From: Ctena decussata
Lineage: Eukaryota > Mollusca > Bivalvia > Lucinida > Lucinidae
Assembly: GCA_963989385.1 (NCBI GenBank)
Contig: OZ022503.1
Coordinates: 67,430,123 to 67,494,122, forward strand
DNA: 64,000 bases
Reading direction: 5' to 3'
Part shown: positions 40,610 to 53,924 of the stretch, piece by piece
How positions within the stretch are numbered: the first letter of the stretch is position 1
Layout of the letters: each line of letters opens with the position of its first letter
Made by a program: the position numbers and the translations under genes
The notes under the pieces: model-generated
What the model was told of the DNA's origin: nothing
The model's input: only the letters and a program-made list of their open reading frames with translations
Database searches by the model: none

Positions 40610-42997
40610 TGTAGACACAAATAAGTGAAATAGAATGAAGGCTATTTCAGCTTTAGCTTTTATTCCGTTTGGGAGCTAAAGTCGCACAAACTTTTGTTTA
40701 CAAAAATTTCGATGGCCTATAGTTCGCAAGTTATGCAATCAGTTGACATAAGATTGTGCATGCATGTAGACATGTTAATGACCTTTATATATGCCAAGTT
40801 TCAGATGGCTACCTACTCATACAAGCAAGCAGTAGCGGTTTGAAATTTTCACAATTTGGGCTACACGTTCGGGACGATTCGTGACCTTAGGTGACTTGCA
40901 CAATTCGGGCTGAAACTAGTGCCAAATGAGAGGGTTGGGATAAACATTTAATTGACCATATGTGCCAAAAATTCTCGTTCTTTAGTTTTCGAGTTATAGC
41001 CCCTGGAAGTCGAAAACTGCACGACTTTGCCCTCGAATATCTCGACAACGGAGAAAGGAGAATTTCAGGGCATTTTCTCCCAAGAAATCTATGGGAATTA
41101 TCTGTAATTTAGCACAGTTTCAGAACGATTCGTGAAAGTCACCTTTTAAGAATAACTTCCACTGCAGGCCCATATATAAAAGTTTGCTCCTTTATTACTC
41201 TGCACATGGACAATTATTTGCGCTGTTATTTGCCCCAGGCATGTACCTATGTAATTACCGTTTACAGTGTAAAGATGGATGTTATCGGTCGCTGAACGTC
41301 GGAGCAGTAGGCGTTTAATGCATTTTCCCATAGGGTCCAATGCAAAATTGACACCTCATTTTCTCCATTCTCAAGAGCTTTGAGTCTCTGCAAAACATAT
41401 ACATGTGTAGACACAAATAAGTGAAATAGAATGAAGGCTATTTCAGCTTTAGCTTTTATTCCGTTTGGGAGCTAAAGCCGCACAAACTTTTGTTTACAAA
41501 AATTTCGATGGCCTATAGTTCGCAAGTTATGCAATCAGTTGACATAAGATTGTGCATGCATGTAGACATGTTAATGACCTTTATATATGCCAAGTTTCAG
41601 ATGGCTACCTACTCATACAAGCAAGCAGTAGCGGTTTGAAATTTTCACAATTTGGGCTACACGTTCGGGACGATTCGTGACCTTAGGTGACTTGCACAAT
41701 TCGGGCTGAAACTAGTGCCAAATGAGAGGGTTGGGATAAACATTCAATTGACCATATGTGCCAAAAATTCTCGTTCTTTAGTTTTCGAGTTATAGCCCCT
41801 GGAAGTCGAAAACTGCACGACTTTGCCCTCGAATATCTCGACAACGGAGAAAGGAGAATTTCAGGGCATTTTCTCCCAAGAAATATATGGGAATTATCTG
41901 TAATTTAGCACAGTTTCAGAACGATTCGTGAAAGTCACCTTTTAAGAATAACTTCCACTGCAGGCCCATATATAAAAGTTTGCTCCTTTATTACTCTGCA
42001 CATGGACAATTATTTGCGCTGTTATTTGCCCCAGGCATGTACCTATGTAATTACCGTTTACAGTGTAAAGATGGATGTTATCGGTCGCTGAACGTCGGAG
42101 CAGTAGGCGTTTAATGCATTTTCCCATAGGGCCCAATGCAAAATTGACACCTCATTTTCTCCATTCTCAAGAGCTTTGAGTCTCTGCAAAACATATACAT
42201 GTGTAGACACAAATAAGTGAAATAGAATGAAGGCTATTTCAGCTTTAGCTTTTATTCCGTTTGGGAGCTAAAGTCGCACAAACTTTTGTTTACAAAAATT
42301 TCGATGGCCTATAGTTCGCAAGTTATGCAATCAGTTGACATAAGATTGTGCATGCATGTAGACATGTTAATGACCTTTATATATGCCAAGTTTCAGATGG
42401 CTACCTACTCATACAAGCAAGCAGTAGCGGTTTGAAATTTTCACAATTTGGGCTACACGTTCGGGACGATTCGTGACCTTAGGTGACTTGCACAATTCGG
42501 GCTGAAACTAGTGCCAAATGAGAGGGTTGGGATAAACATTCAATTGACCATATGTGCCAAAAATTCTCGTTCTTTAGTTTTCGAGTTATAGCCCCTGGAA
42601 GTCGAAAACTGCACGACTTTGCCCTCGAATATCTCGACAACGGAGAAAGGAGAATTTCAGGGCATTTTCTCCCAAGAAATATATGGGAATTATCTGTAAT
42701 TTAGCACAGTTTCAGAACGATTCGTGAAAGTCACCTTTTAAGAATAACTTCCACTGCAGGCCCATATATAAAAGTTTGCTCCTTTATTACTCTGCACATG
42801 GACAATTATTTGCGCTGTTATTTGCCCCAGGCATGTACCTATGTAATTACCGTTTACAGTGTAAAGATGGATGTTATCGGTCGCTGAACGTCGGAGCAGT
42901 AGGCGTTTAATGCATTTTCCCATAGGGTCCAATGCAAAATTGACACCTCATTTTCTCCATTCTCAAGAGCTTTGAGTCTCTGCAAAACATATACATG

Positions 42998-45900
42998 TGT
43001 AGACACAAATAAGTGAAATAGAATGAAGGCTATTTCAGCTTTAGCTTTTATTCCGTTTGGGAGCTAAAGTCGCACAAACTTTTGTTTACAAAAATTTCGA
43101 TGGCCTATAGTTCGCAAGTTATGCAATCAGTTGACATAAGGTTGTGCATGCATGTAGACATGTTAATGACCTTTATATATGCCAAGTTTCAGATGGCTAC
43201 CTACTCATACAAGCAAGCAGTAGCGGTTTGAAATTTTCACAATTTGGGCTACACGTTCGGGACGATTCGTGACCTTAGGTGACTTGCACAATTCGGGCTG
43301 AAACTAGTGCCAAATGAGAGGGTTGGGATAAACATTCAATTGACCATATGTGCCAAAAATTCTCGTTCTTTAGTTTTCGAGTTATAGCCCCTGGAAGTCG
43401 AAAACTGCACGACTTTGCCCTCGAATATCTCGACAACGGAGAAAGGAGAATTTCAGGGCATTTTCTCCCAAGAAATATATGGGAATTATCTGTAATTTAG
43501 CACAGTTTCAGAACGATTCGTGAAAGTCACCTTTTAAGAATAACTTCCACTGCAAGCCCATATTTGAAAGTTTGCTCCTTTATTACTCTGCACATGGACA
43601 ATTATTTGCGCTGTTATTTGCCCCAGGCATGTACCTATGTAATTACCGTTTACAGTGTAAAGATGGATGTTATCGGTCGCTGAACGTCGGAGCAGTAGGC
43701 GTTTAATGCATTTTCCCATAGGGTCCAATGCAAAATTGACACCTCATTTTCTCCATTCTCAAGAGCTTTGAGTCTCTGCAAAACATATACATGTGTAGAC
43801 ACAAATAAGTGAAAAAGAATGAAGGCTATTTCAGCTTTAGCTTTTATTCCGTTTGGGAGCTAAAGTCGCACAAACTTTTGTTTACAAAAATTTCGATGGC
43901 CTATAGTTCGCAAGTTATGCAATCAGTTGACATAAGATTGTGCATGCATGTAGACATGTTAATGACCTTTATATATGCCAAGTTTCAGATGGCTACCTAC
44001 TCATACAAGCAAGCAGTAGCGGTTTGAAATTTTCACAATTTGGGCTACACGTTCGGGACGATTCGTGACCTTAGGTGACTTGCACAATTCGGGCTGAAAC
44101 TAGTGCCAAATGAGAGGGTTGGGATAAACATTCAATTGACCATATGTGCCAAAAATTCTCGTTCTTTAGTTTTCGAGTTATAGCCCCTGGAAGTCGAAAA
44201 CTGCACGACTTTGCCCTCGAATATCTCGACAACGGAGAAAGGAGAATTTCAGGGCATTTTCTCCCAAGAAATATATGGGAATTATCTGTAATTTAGCACA
44301 GTTTCAGAACGATTCGTGAAAGTCACCTTTTAAGAATAACTTCCACTGCAGGCCCATATATAAAAGTTTGCTCCTTTATTACTCTGCACATGGACAATTA
44401 TTTGCGCTGTTATTTGCCCCAGGCATGTACCTATGTAATTACCGTTTACAGTGTAAAGATGGATGTTATCGGTCGCTGAACGTCGGAGCAGTAGGCGTTT
44501 AATGCATTTTCCCATAGGGTCCAATGCAAAATTGACACCTCATTTTCTCCATTCTCAAGAGCTTTGAGTCTCTGCAAAACATATACATGTGTAGACACAA
44601 ATAAGTGAAATAGAATGAAGGCTATTTCAGCTTTAGCTTTTATTCCGTTTGGGAGCTAAAGTCGCACAAACTTTTGTTTACAAAAATTTCGATGGCCTAT
44701 AGTTCGCAAGTTATGCAATCAGTTGACATAAGATTGTGCATGCATGTAGACATGTTAATGATCTTTATATATGCCAAGTTTCAGATGGCTACCTACTCAT
44801 ACAAGCAAGCAGTAGCGGTTTGAAATTTTCACAATTTGGGCTACACGTTCGGGACGATTCGTGACCTTAGGTGACTTGCACAATTCGGGCTGAAACTAGT
44901 GCCAAATGAGAGGGTTGGGATAAACATTCAATTGACCATATGTGCCAAAAATTCTCGTTCTTTAGTTTTCGAGTTATAGCCCCTGGAATTCGAAAACTGC
45001 ACGACTTTGCCCTCGAATATCTCGACAACGGAGAAAGGAGAATTTCAGGGCATTTTCTCCCAAGAAATATATGGGAATTATCTGTAATTTAGCACAGTTT
45101 CAGAACGATTCGTGAAAGTCACCTTTTAAGAATAACTTCCACTGCAAGCCCATATTTGAAAGTTTGCTCCTTTATTACTCTGCACATGGACAATTATTTG
45201 CGCTGTTATTTGCCCCAGGCATGTACCTATGTAATTACCGTTTACAGTGTAAAGATGGATGTTATCGGTCGCTGACCGTCGGAGCAGTAGGCGTTTAATG
45301 CATTTTCCCATAGGGTCCAATGCAAAATTGACACCTCATTTTCTCCATTCTCAAGAGCTTTGAGTCTCTGCAAAACATATACATGTGTAGACACAAATAA
45401 GTGAAATAGAATGAAGGCTATTTCAGCTTTAGCTTTTATTCCGTTTGGGAGCTAAAGTCGCACAAACTTTTGTTTACAAAAATTTCGATGGCCTATAGTT
45501 CGCAAGTTATGCAATCAGTTGACATAAGATTGTGCATGCATGTAGACATGTTAATGACCTTTATATATGCCAAGTTTCAGATGGCTACCTACTCATACAA
45601 GCAAGCAGTAGCGGTTTGAAATTTTCACAATTTGGGCTACACGTTCGGGACGATTCGTGACCTTAGGTGACTTGCACAATTCGGGCTGAAACTAGTGCCA
45701 AATGAGAGGGTTGGGATAAACATTCAATTGACCATATGTGCCAAAAATTCTCGTTCTTTAGTTTTCGAGTTATAGCCCCTGGAAGTCGAAAACTGCACGA
45801 CTTTGCCCTCGAATATCTCGACAACGGAGAAAGGAGAATTTCAGGGCATTTTCTCCCAAGAAATATATGGGAATTATCTGTAATTTAGCACAGTTTCAGA

Positions 45901-48900
45901 ACGATTCGTGAAAGTCACCTTTTAAGAATAACTTCCACTGCAGGCCCATATATAAAAGTTTGCTCCTTTATTACTCTGCACATGGACAATTATTTGCGCT
46001 GTTATTTGCCCCAGGCATGTACCTATGTAATTACCGTTTACAGTGTAAAGAAGGATGTTATCGGTCGCTGAACGTCGGAGCAGTAGGCGTTTAATGCATT
46101 TTCCCATAGGGTCCAAGGCAAAATTGACACCTCATTTTCTCCATTCTCAAGAGCTTTGAGTATCTGCAAAACATATACATGTGTAGACACAAATAAGTGA
46201 AATAGAATGAAGGCTATTTCAGCTTTAGCTTTTATTCCGTTTGGGAGCTAAAGTCGCACAAACTTTTGTTTACAAAAATTTCGATGGCCTATAGTTCGCA
46301 AGTTATGCAATCAGTTGACATAAGATTGTGCATGCATGTAGACATGTTAATGACCTTTATATATGCCAAGTTTCAGATGGCTACCTACTCATACAAGCAA
46401 GCAGTAGCGGTTTGAAATTTTCACAATTTGGGCTACACGTTCGGGACGATTCGTGACCTTAGGTGACTTGCACAATTCGGGCTGAAACTAGTGCCAAATG
46501 AGAGGGTTGGGATAAACATTCAATTGACCATATGTGCCAAAAATTCTCGTTCTTTAGTTTTCGAGTTATAGCCCCTGGAAGTCGAAAACTGCACGACTTT
46601 GCCCTCGAATATCTCGACAACGGAGAAAGGAGAATTTCAGGGCATTTTCTCCCAAGAAATATATGGGAATTATCTGTAATTTAGCACAGTTTCAGAACGA
46701 TTCGTGAAAGTCACCTTTTAAGAATAACTTCCACTGCAGGCCCATATATAAAAGTTTGCTCCTTTATTACTCTGCACATGGACAATTATTTGCGCTGTTA
46801 TTTGCCCCAGGCATGTACCTATGTAATTACCGTTTACAGTGTAAAGATGGATGTTATCGGTCGCTGACCGTCGGAGCAGTAGGCGTTTAATGCATTTTCC
46901 CATAGGGTCCAATGCAAAATTGACACCTCATTTTCTCCATTCTCAAGAGCTTTGAGTCTCTGCAAAACATATACATGTGTAGACACAAATAAGTGAAATA
47001 GAATGAAGGCTATTTCAGCTTTAGCTTTTATTCCGTTTGGGAGCTAAAGTCGCACAAACTTTTGTTTACAAAAATTTCGATGGCCTATAGTTCGCAAGTT
47101 ATGCAATCAGTTGACATAAGATTGTGCATGCATGTAGACATGTTAATGACCTTTATATATGCCAAGTTTCAGATGGCTACCTACTCATACAAGCAAGCAG
47201 TAGCGGTTTGAAATTTTCACAATTTGGGCTACACGTTCGGGACGATTCGTGACCTTAGGTGACTTGCACAATTCGGGCTGAAACTAGTGCCAAATGAGAG
47301 GGTTGGGATAAACATTCAATTGACCATATGTGCCAAAAATTCTCGTTCTTTAGTTTTCGAGTTATAGCCCCTGGAAGTCGAAAACTGCACGACTTTGCCC
47401 TCGAATATCTCGACAACGGAGAAAGGAGAATTTCAGGGCATTTTCTCCCAAGAAATATATGGGAATTATCTGTAATTTAGCACAGTTTCAGAACGATTCG
47501 TGAAAGTCACCTTTTAAGAATAACTTCCACTGCAGGCCCATATATAAAAGTTTGCTCCTTTATTACTCTGCACATGGACAATTATTTGCGCTGTTATTTG
47601 CCCCAGGCATGTACCTATGTAATTACCGTTTACAGTGTAAAGATGGATGTTATCGGTCGCTGAACGTCGGAGCAGTAGGCGTTTAATGCATTTTCCCATA
47701 GGGTCCAATGCAAAATTGACACCTCATTTTCTCCATTCTCAAGAGCTTTGAGTCTCTGCAAAACATATACATGTGTAGACACAAATAAGTGAAATAGAGT
47801 GAAGGCTATTTCAGCTTTAGCTTTTATTCCGTTTGGGAGCTAAAGTCGCACAAACTTTTGTTTACAAAAATTTCGATGGCCTATAGTTCGCAAGTTATGC
47901 AATCAGTTGACATAAGATTGTGCATGCATGTAGACATGTTAATGACCTTTATATATGCCAAGTTTCAGATGGCTACCTACTCATACAAAAAAGCAGTAGC
48001 GGTTTGAAATTTTCACAATTTGGGCTACACGTTCGGGACGATTCGTGACCTTAGGTGACTTGCACAATTCGGGCTGAAACTAGTGCCAAATGAGAGGGTT
48101 GGGATAAACATTCAATTGACCATATGTGCCAAAAATTCTCGTTCTTTAGTTTTCGAGTTATAGCCCCTGGAAGTCGAAAACTGCACGACTTTGCCCTCGA
48201 ATATCTCGACAACGGAGAAAGGAGAATTTCAGGGCATTTTCTCCCAAGAAATATATGGGAATTATCTGTAATTTAGCACAGTTTCAGAACGATTCGTGAA
48301 AGTCACCTTTTAAGAATAACTTCCACTGCAGGCCCATATATAAAAGTTTGCTCCTTTATTACTCTGCACATGGACAATTATTTGCGCTGTTATTTGCCCC
48401 AGGCATGTACCTATGTAATTACCGTTTACAGTGTAAAGATGGATGTTATCGGTCGCTGACCGTCGGAGCAGTAGGCGTTTAATGCATTTTCCCATAGGGT
48501 CCAATGCAAAATTTACACCTCATTTTCTCCATTCTCAAGAGCTTTGAGTCTCTGCAAAACATATACATGTGTAGACACAAATAAGTGAAATAGAATGAAG
48601 GCTATTTCAGCTTTAGCTTTTATTCCGTTTGGGAGCTAAAGTCGCACAAACTTATGTTTACAAAAATTTCGATGGCCTATAGTTCGCAAGTTATGCAATC
48701 AGTTGACATAAGATTGTGCATGCATGTAGACATGTTAATGACCTTTATATATGCCAAGTTTCAGATGGCTACCTACTCATACAAGCAAGCAGTAGCGGTT
48801 TGAAATTTTCACAATTTGGGCTACACGTTCGGGACGATTCGTGACCTTAGGTGACTTGCACAATTCGGGCTGAAACTAGTGCCAAATGAGAGGGTTGGGA

Positions 48901-51440
48901 TAAACATTCAATTGACCATATGTGCCAAAAATTCTCGTTCTTTAGTTTTCGAGTTATAGCCCCTGGAAGTCGAAAACTGCACGACTTTGCCCTCGAATAT
49001 CTCGACAACGGAGAAAGGAGAATTTCAGGGCATTTTCTCCCAAGAAATATATGGGAATTATCTGTAATTTAGCACAGTTTCAGAACGATTCGTGAAAGTC
49101 ACCTTTTAAGAATAACTTCCACTGCAGGCCCATATATAAAAGTTTGCTCCTTTATTACTCTGCACATGGACAATTATTTGCGCTGTTATTTGCCCCAGGC
49201 ATGTACCTATGTAATTACCGTTTACAGTGTAAAGATGGATGTTATCGGTCGCTGAACGTCGGAGCAGTAGGCGTTTAATGCATTTTCCCATAGGGTCCAA
49301 TGCAAAATTGACACCTCATTTTCTCCATTCTCAAGAGCTTTGAGTCTCTGCAAAACATATACATGTGTAGACACAAATAAGTGAAATAGAGTGAAGGCTA
49401 TTTCAGCTTTAGCTTTTATTCCGTTTGGGAGCTAAAGTCGCACAAACTTTTGTTTACAAAAATTTCGATGGCCTATAGTTCGCAAGTTATGCAATCAGTT
49501 GACATAAGATTGTGCATGCATGTAGACATGTTAATGACCTTTATATATGCCAAGTTTCAGATGGCTACCTACTCATACAAAAAAGCAGTAGCGGTTTGAA
49601 ATTTTCACAATTTGGGCTACACGTTCGGGACGATTCGTGACCTTAGGTGACTTGCACAATTCGGGCTGAAACTAGTGCCAAATGAGAGGGTTGGGATAAA
49701 CATTCAATTGACCATATGTGCCAAAAATTCTCGTTCTTTAGTTTTCGAGTTATAGCCCCTGGAAGTCGAAAACTGCACGACTTTGCCCTCGAATATCTCG
49801 ACAACGGAGAAAGGAGAATTTCAGGGCATTTTCTCCCAAGAAATATATGGGAATTATCTGTAATTTAGCACAGTTTCAGAACGATTCGTGAAAGTCACCT
49901 TTTAAGAATAACTTCCACTGCAGGCCCATATATAAAAGTTTGCTCCTTTATTACTCTGCACATGGACAATTATTTGCGCTGTTATTTGCCCCAGGCATGT
50001 ACCTATGTAATTACCGTTTACAGTGTAAAGATGGATGTTATCGGTCGCTGAACGTCGGAGCAGTAGGCGTTTAATGCATTTTCCCATAGGGTCCAATGCA
50101 AAATTGACACCTCATTTTCTCCATTCTCAAGAGCTTTGAGTCTCTGCAAAACATATACATGTGTAGACACAAATAAGTGAAATAGAATGAAGGCTATTTC
50201 AGCTTTAGCTTTTATTCCGTTTGGGAGCTAAAGTCGCACAAACTTTTGTTTACAAAAAATTCGATGGCCTATAGTTCGCAAGTTATGCAATCAGTTGACA
50301 TAAGATTGTGCATGCATGTAGACATGTTAATGACCTTTATATATGCCAAGTTTCAGATGGCTACCTACTCATACAAGCAAGCAGTAGCGGTTTGAAATTT
50401 TCACAATTTGGGCTACACGTTCGGGACGATTCGTGACCTTAGGTGACTTGCACAATTCGGGCTGAAACTAGTGCCAAATGAGAGGGTTGGGATAAACATT
50501 CAATTGACCATATGTGCCAAAAATTCTCGTTCTTTAGTTTTCGAGTTATAGCCCCTGGAAGTCGAAAACTGCACGACTTTGCCCTCGAATATCTCGACAA
50601 CGGAGAAAGTAGAATTTCAGGGCATTTTCTCCCAAGAAATATATGGGAATTATCTGTAATTTAGCACAGTTTCAGAACGATTCGTGAAAGTCACCTTTTA
50701 AGAATAACTTCCACTGCAGGCCCATATATAAAAGTTTGCTCCTTTATTACTCTGCACATGGACAATTATTTGCGCTGTTATTTGCCCCAGGCATGTACCT
50801 ATGTAATTACCGTTTACAGTGTAAAGATGGATGTTATCGGTCGCTGACCGTCGGAGCAGTAGGCGTTTAATGCATTTTCCCATAGGGTCCAATGCAAAAT
50901 TGACACCTCATTTTCTCCATTCTCAAGAGCTTTGAGTCTCTGCAAAACATATACATGTGTAGACACAAATAAGTGAAATAGAGTGAAGGCTATTTCAGCT
51001 TTAGCTTTTATTCCGTTTGGGAGCTAAAGTCGCACAAACTTTTGTTTACAAAAATTTCGATGGCCTATAGTTCGCAAGTTATGCAATCAGTTGACATAAG
51101 ATTGTGCATGCATGTAGACATGTTAATGACCTTTATATATGCCAAGTTTCAGATGGCTACCTACTCATACAAGCAAGCAGTAGCGGTTTGAAATTTTCAC
51201 AATTTGGGCTACACGTTCGGGACGATTCGTGACCTAAGGTGACTTGCACAATTCGGGCTGAAACTAGTGCCAAATGAGAGGGTTGGGATAAACATTCAAT
51301 TGACCATATGTGCCAAAAATTCTCGTTCTTTAGTTTTCGAGTTATAGCCCCTGGAAGTCGAAAACTGCACGACTTTGCCCTCGAATATCTCGACAACGGA
51401 GAAAGTAGAATTTCAGGGCATTTTCTCCCAAGAAATATAT
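42998..51440 (+). repeat. Two-unit higher-order repeat zone, left part (units 55-65)
   Basis: Variants alternate at two-unit spacing. GCAAGCCCATATTTGAAAG is in units 55 and 57 (about 43553 and 45145). GACCGTC is in units 57, 59 and 61. The pair AGAGTGAAGG plus ACAAAAAAGCAG is in units 61 and 63. The strict alternation breaks near the insertion, where GACCGTC is in units 64, 65 and 66, and AGAAAGTAG is shared by the adjacent units 64 and 65 (about 50608 and 51404). This points to a dimeric repeat of about 1592 bp with a recent single-unit duplication beside the insertion site. Confidence 0.75.
51438..51440. repeat. Target site duplication TAT, left copy
   Basis: These are monomer positions 481-483 of unit 65 (AGAAATATAT, last three bases), repeated at the other end of the element. 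The intact units read AGAAATATATGGG once, so the excess over consensus is exactly one TAT when the element is taken as TAGTGG...CCACTA. Because the target is TATAT, the true duplication could be TATAT with one end shortened. Confidence 0.75.
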
Positions 51441-51458
51441 TAGTGGAGCAAACTTGAT
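51441..51458 (+). repeat. Terminal inverted repeat, left end
   Basis: The 18 bp TAGTGGAGCAAACTTGAT match the reverse complement of the right end with one mismatch (C against T at position 13). After these 18 bp the arms lose similarity for about 19 nt on the left and 29 nt on the right before it resumes at TGGTCTACGGAG. The isolated terminal block is probably the sequence recognised by a transposase. Confidence 0.9.
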
Positions 51459-53215
51459 GGGCTATCTTTCATGGGGGTGGTCTACGGAGTGTAACATTTG
51501 TTTTTATATATCAAAATGATTGTCTGGGTCTCTAGTTATCAAATTCAGCGTTTGCCACCTTGGCAAACCTTGCATAACTATGTAGTGGCCAGTTATTTAC
51601 GTTACCCCTTTAAATTTTGAATATCAAAAATATTTATTGAAGTCAATAAGAAAAGTGTTTAAACTATATAAATGTGTCAAATCTAAATATTTTCTTTAAG
51701 AACAGTTAATATGCTATAAATTAGGCTTCTCAGAAAACAGTTAAGAACTTTGGTGTTGTTACTTTCGTTACAATATATCATGTACCCCTTGAAAATTTAA
51801 AATTGGAACTTAAGTTGTTGCATTTTACAAAGACTCTCTTACAAAAAGGCCCAAAATGATCCATTTTACTAACTATGCAATTGGCCCCTTTCAGTGCGTT
51901 TCTAGCAAAACAAATATGAGACCTCTAGCTTTTATACTTTGTCAACCACGTCCTGTTGAACAGTTACACCTATTCCCTGTTTTTGGCTGAAAAGTCATTT
52001 TTCGTATAACTGTTCGTACAAAAAATGGCTAATAACCAATTTAAACTTGACAAATTGGGGCCTTTTGCAAAATGATCATGTTAACCATGATATAACACAA
52101 TAGCTTAAAAATTATTTTTGACCTTTCAACACATTAAAGCCAGAGTAACGTACTTAACAGATAAAAATAATTGGGTAAAGCGTCTGTCATTCACATCAGG
52201 AAAACACTCTTTTCAAATTCTGGCTTCGAAACAACGCAGTTGTGATAAATATGTTTATTGTTTATCGTAAAATGAAATTTTTGCATAGTAGTCGCCTACA
52301 TAGACGGAAAACAGTGTTATTTACATGACATGCAATGCTCAGATTGCACCGATGTTCAAACGAAGCCTTCATGAGTTAATCTGTACATGATTTTTTTTCA
52401 TTAATATCCAAATAACTTTAAAAGTTTAAACAAGACCACAAAATATCAAATAATTTGTAATAACGTACAGTTTTGTATTCAGAAAGGTAACGTTTGTAAC
52501 ATTTGAAAATAACTCCCCGAAATTAAATATTGCTACTGCCAAATATGCGTAAGCTTTATTATTTTGAGTAAAAACATTTTTAGAGCGGCCGGTTTAAATC
52601 CACTCATGTAACGCATTATTGACAGCCCCAAGGGGGAGCATCAGTTCGAGTGTATCTTTGTCATTATATGTGTTGTCCACTTAACTGTCGTCTTCGAAAA
52701 CTCGATTTGTTCCATATGTATATTTGCCATCATTCTGGTGTATAACTGGCATATATGGAAAAGAAAGAAAATAGATGAAAATTGTGTATGCCTAATTTTG
52801 TTTGTTAAAGGCTAGCTTTGTACCCATGAACTTGTAAGGGGGCTGCATTTTTATCTGGCTAGCTGCTAGTATCGTCTTACTACTTGTCTTATATCTTTAT
52901 GCAGCTATATCCAGTTTGGTATCGTGGTAGGGTTGTTGCGCAGATAACATTAATTCCTGCTCATTGCCCCTTTACTATAATTTACCTTTTCTATAAAAAC
53001 AATGTATAAACCCAAAGTTGCCTTGTAGCATATATTTTCACCAAAGTAACGTACATAACAGATCAAAAAGTATGTGTATTTTTTCATACTGCAGCTACAG
53101 TAAAGTACCGTTGGGCTACTGTGGAAAGCTTCCTCGTACTTCATCATATTGAAAATTATGTTTGGAATCACCTGGGCTCAATTTGCGTCAGTTAAGCCGA
53201 AGCTGGTGCTAGGGA
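51441..53215 (+). repeat. Left arm of the element's long inverted repeat
   Basis: Reading this arm against the reverse complement of the right arm, matching runs continue from the terminus to AGCTGGTGCT at 53201-53210, which pairs with AGCACCAGCT at 53931-53940. The outer part (to about 52300) pairs in long runs, for example around GGTCTACGGAGTGTAACA, TTGCCACCTTGGCAAAC and GGTTGACAAAGT-like stretches. From about 52300 inward the runs shorten and indels accumulate, but order is preserved (CATTAATATCC at about 52400, CCATCATTCTG at about 52727, CATTGCCCCTTTA at about 52963). No gene is evident. A 73-codon frame on the minus strand (52950-53171) lacks recognisable motifs. Confidence 0.85.
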
Positions 53216-53924
53216 CACCTTATTAATTATATCAAACAGAAAGTATCATTGAAAATTATAAATCTAATCGGACAAATCGTTTACATTTTAATGTTGTATA
53301 CGTTACCTTTTTAAATACCAAACCAAGAAGTCAAAGTAAGTGAATTATCATTGACTCAATTAAAAATGTATTTTGATAATGATTTTAATGTAATAACAAT
53401 ATGCCATGATCATCTTATCCGTGCCTCTAGGCAATATCATCCGATTTTGAAAGGAATCAGTTAAACTGAGTCTGCTATGTTCTTTCTCGTGTGTGTTCCT
53501 CGCTTCAACATGATCTTTTGGCAAGTATTTGCAATAATACTGTATTAATATGAAAGGACACACCTCAGTATTTTACTGCAATTTGTTAGAAAGAAACAAT
53601 ATTTATTTCCATAGATGTTTCCTATTCGCTTCTGAGAAAGCTATAACCTTTCCAAAAATGGTCTGCTCTTAAAGAAAACATCTTTTTTACAGCAGCAAAT
53701 AGAAGCAAATTCTTTTTAAAAGTTTTCCCCATTAAGAAAGGAGGCCAAAGTAAAATTGGCAGAATAACTTACGTGAAATTGTATCCCTTCACCTTAAATT
53801 CTAAGACTGATAAAAACTTAATTAAATTCTGAAGGATGAGTCTATGGAAGCAAGGGATGAATCACAAAAAAATAACAGCAATCTCGGTTTAACTAAGAAA
53901 TGTAATGTTGCGACACTGCCAATG
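53216..53924. other. Unpaired central segment of the foldback element
   Basis: About 0.7 kb of AT-rich sequence lies between the two arms, and I found no convincing pairing across it. The longest frame is 67 codons on the minus strand (53360-53563) and is unlike any protein I recognise. If the element folds, this would be the loop. I see no promoter, RNA gene or satellite-derived sequence in it. Confidence 0.6.

Larger units (their letters stand above)
1..51440 (+). repeat. Satellite array, left block: 64 complete tandem units of a 796-bp monomer plus the first 483 bp of unit 65
   Basis: The same monomer recurs head to tail, always in this orientation. I place its arbitrary start at TGTAGACACAAATAAGTG, which recurs at 1, 801, 1601, 2397, 3193, 3991, 4787, 5587 and then every 796 bp apart from a few 1-bp shifts. 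64 units of 796 bp plus the indels I can see (+12 from three 800-bp units, +2, and net -1 from 1-bp indels) predict unit 65 at 50958, which is where it begins. Most units differ from the consensus at only a few positions. The array begins before the window. No gene is embedded in it. The uniform length and sequence imply ongoing homogenisation by unequal crossing-over, gene conversion or rolling-circle amplification. Whether it is centromeric, pericentromeric or subtelomeric cannot be told from the sequence. Confidence 0.98.

Noticed and set aside
1..51440. Assembly artefact from a single collapsed or looped repeat
   Set aside because: Units carry many private variants and indels and ordered higher-order patterns, so they are distinct copies. 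The exact copy number could still be misassembled and needs long-read support.
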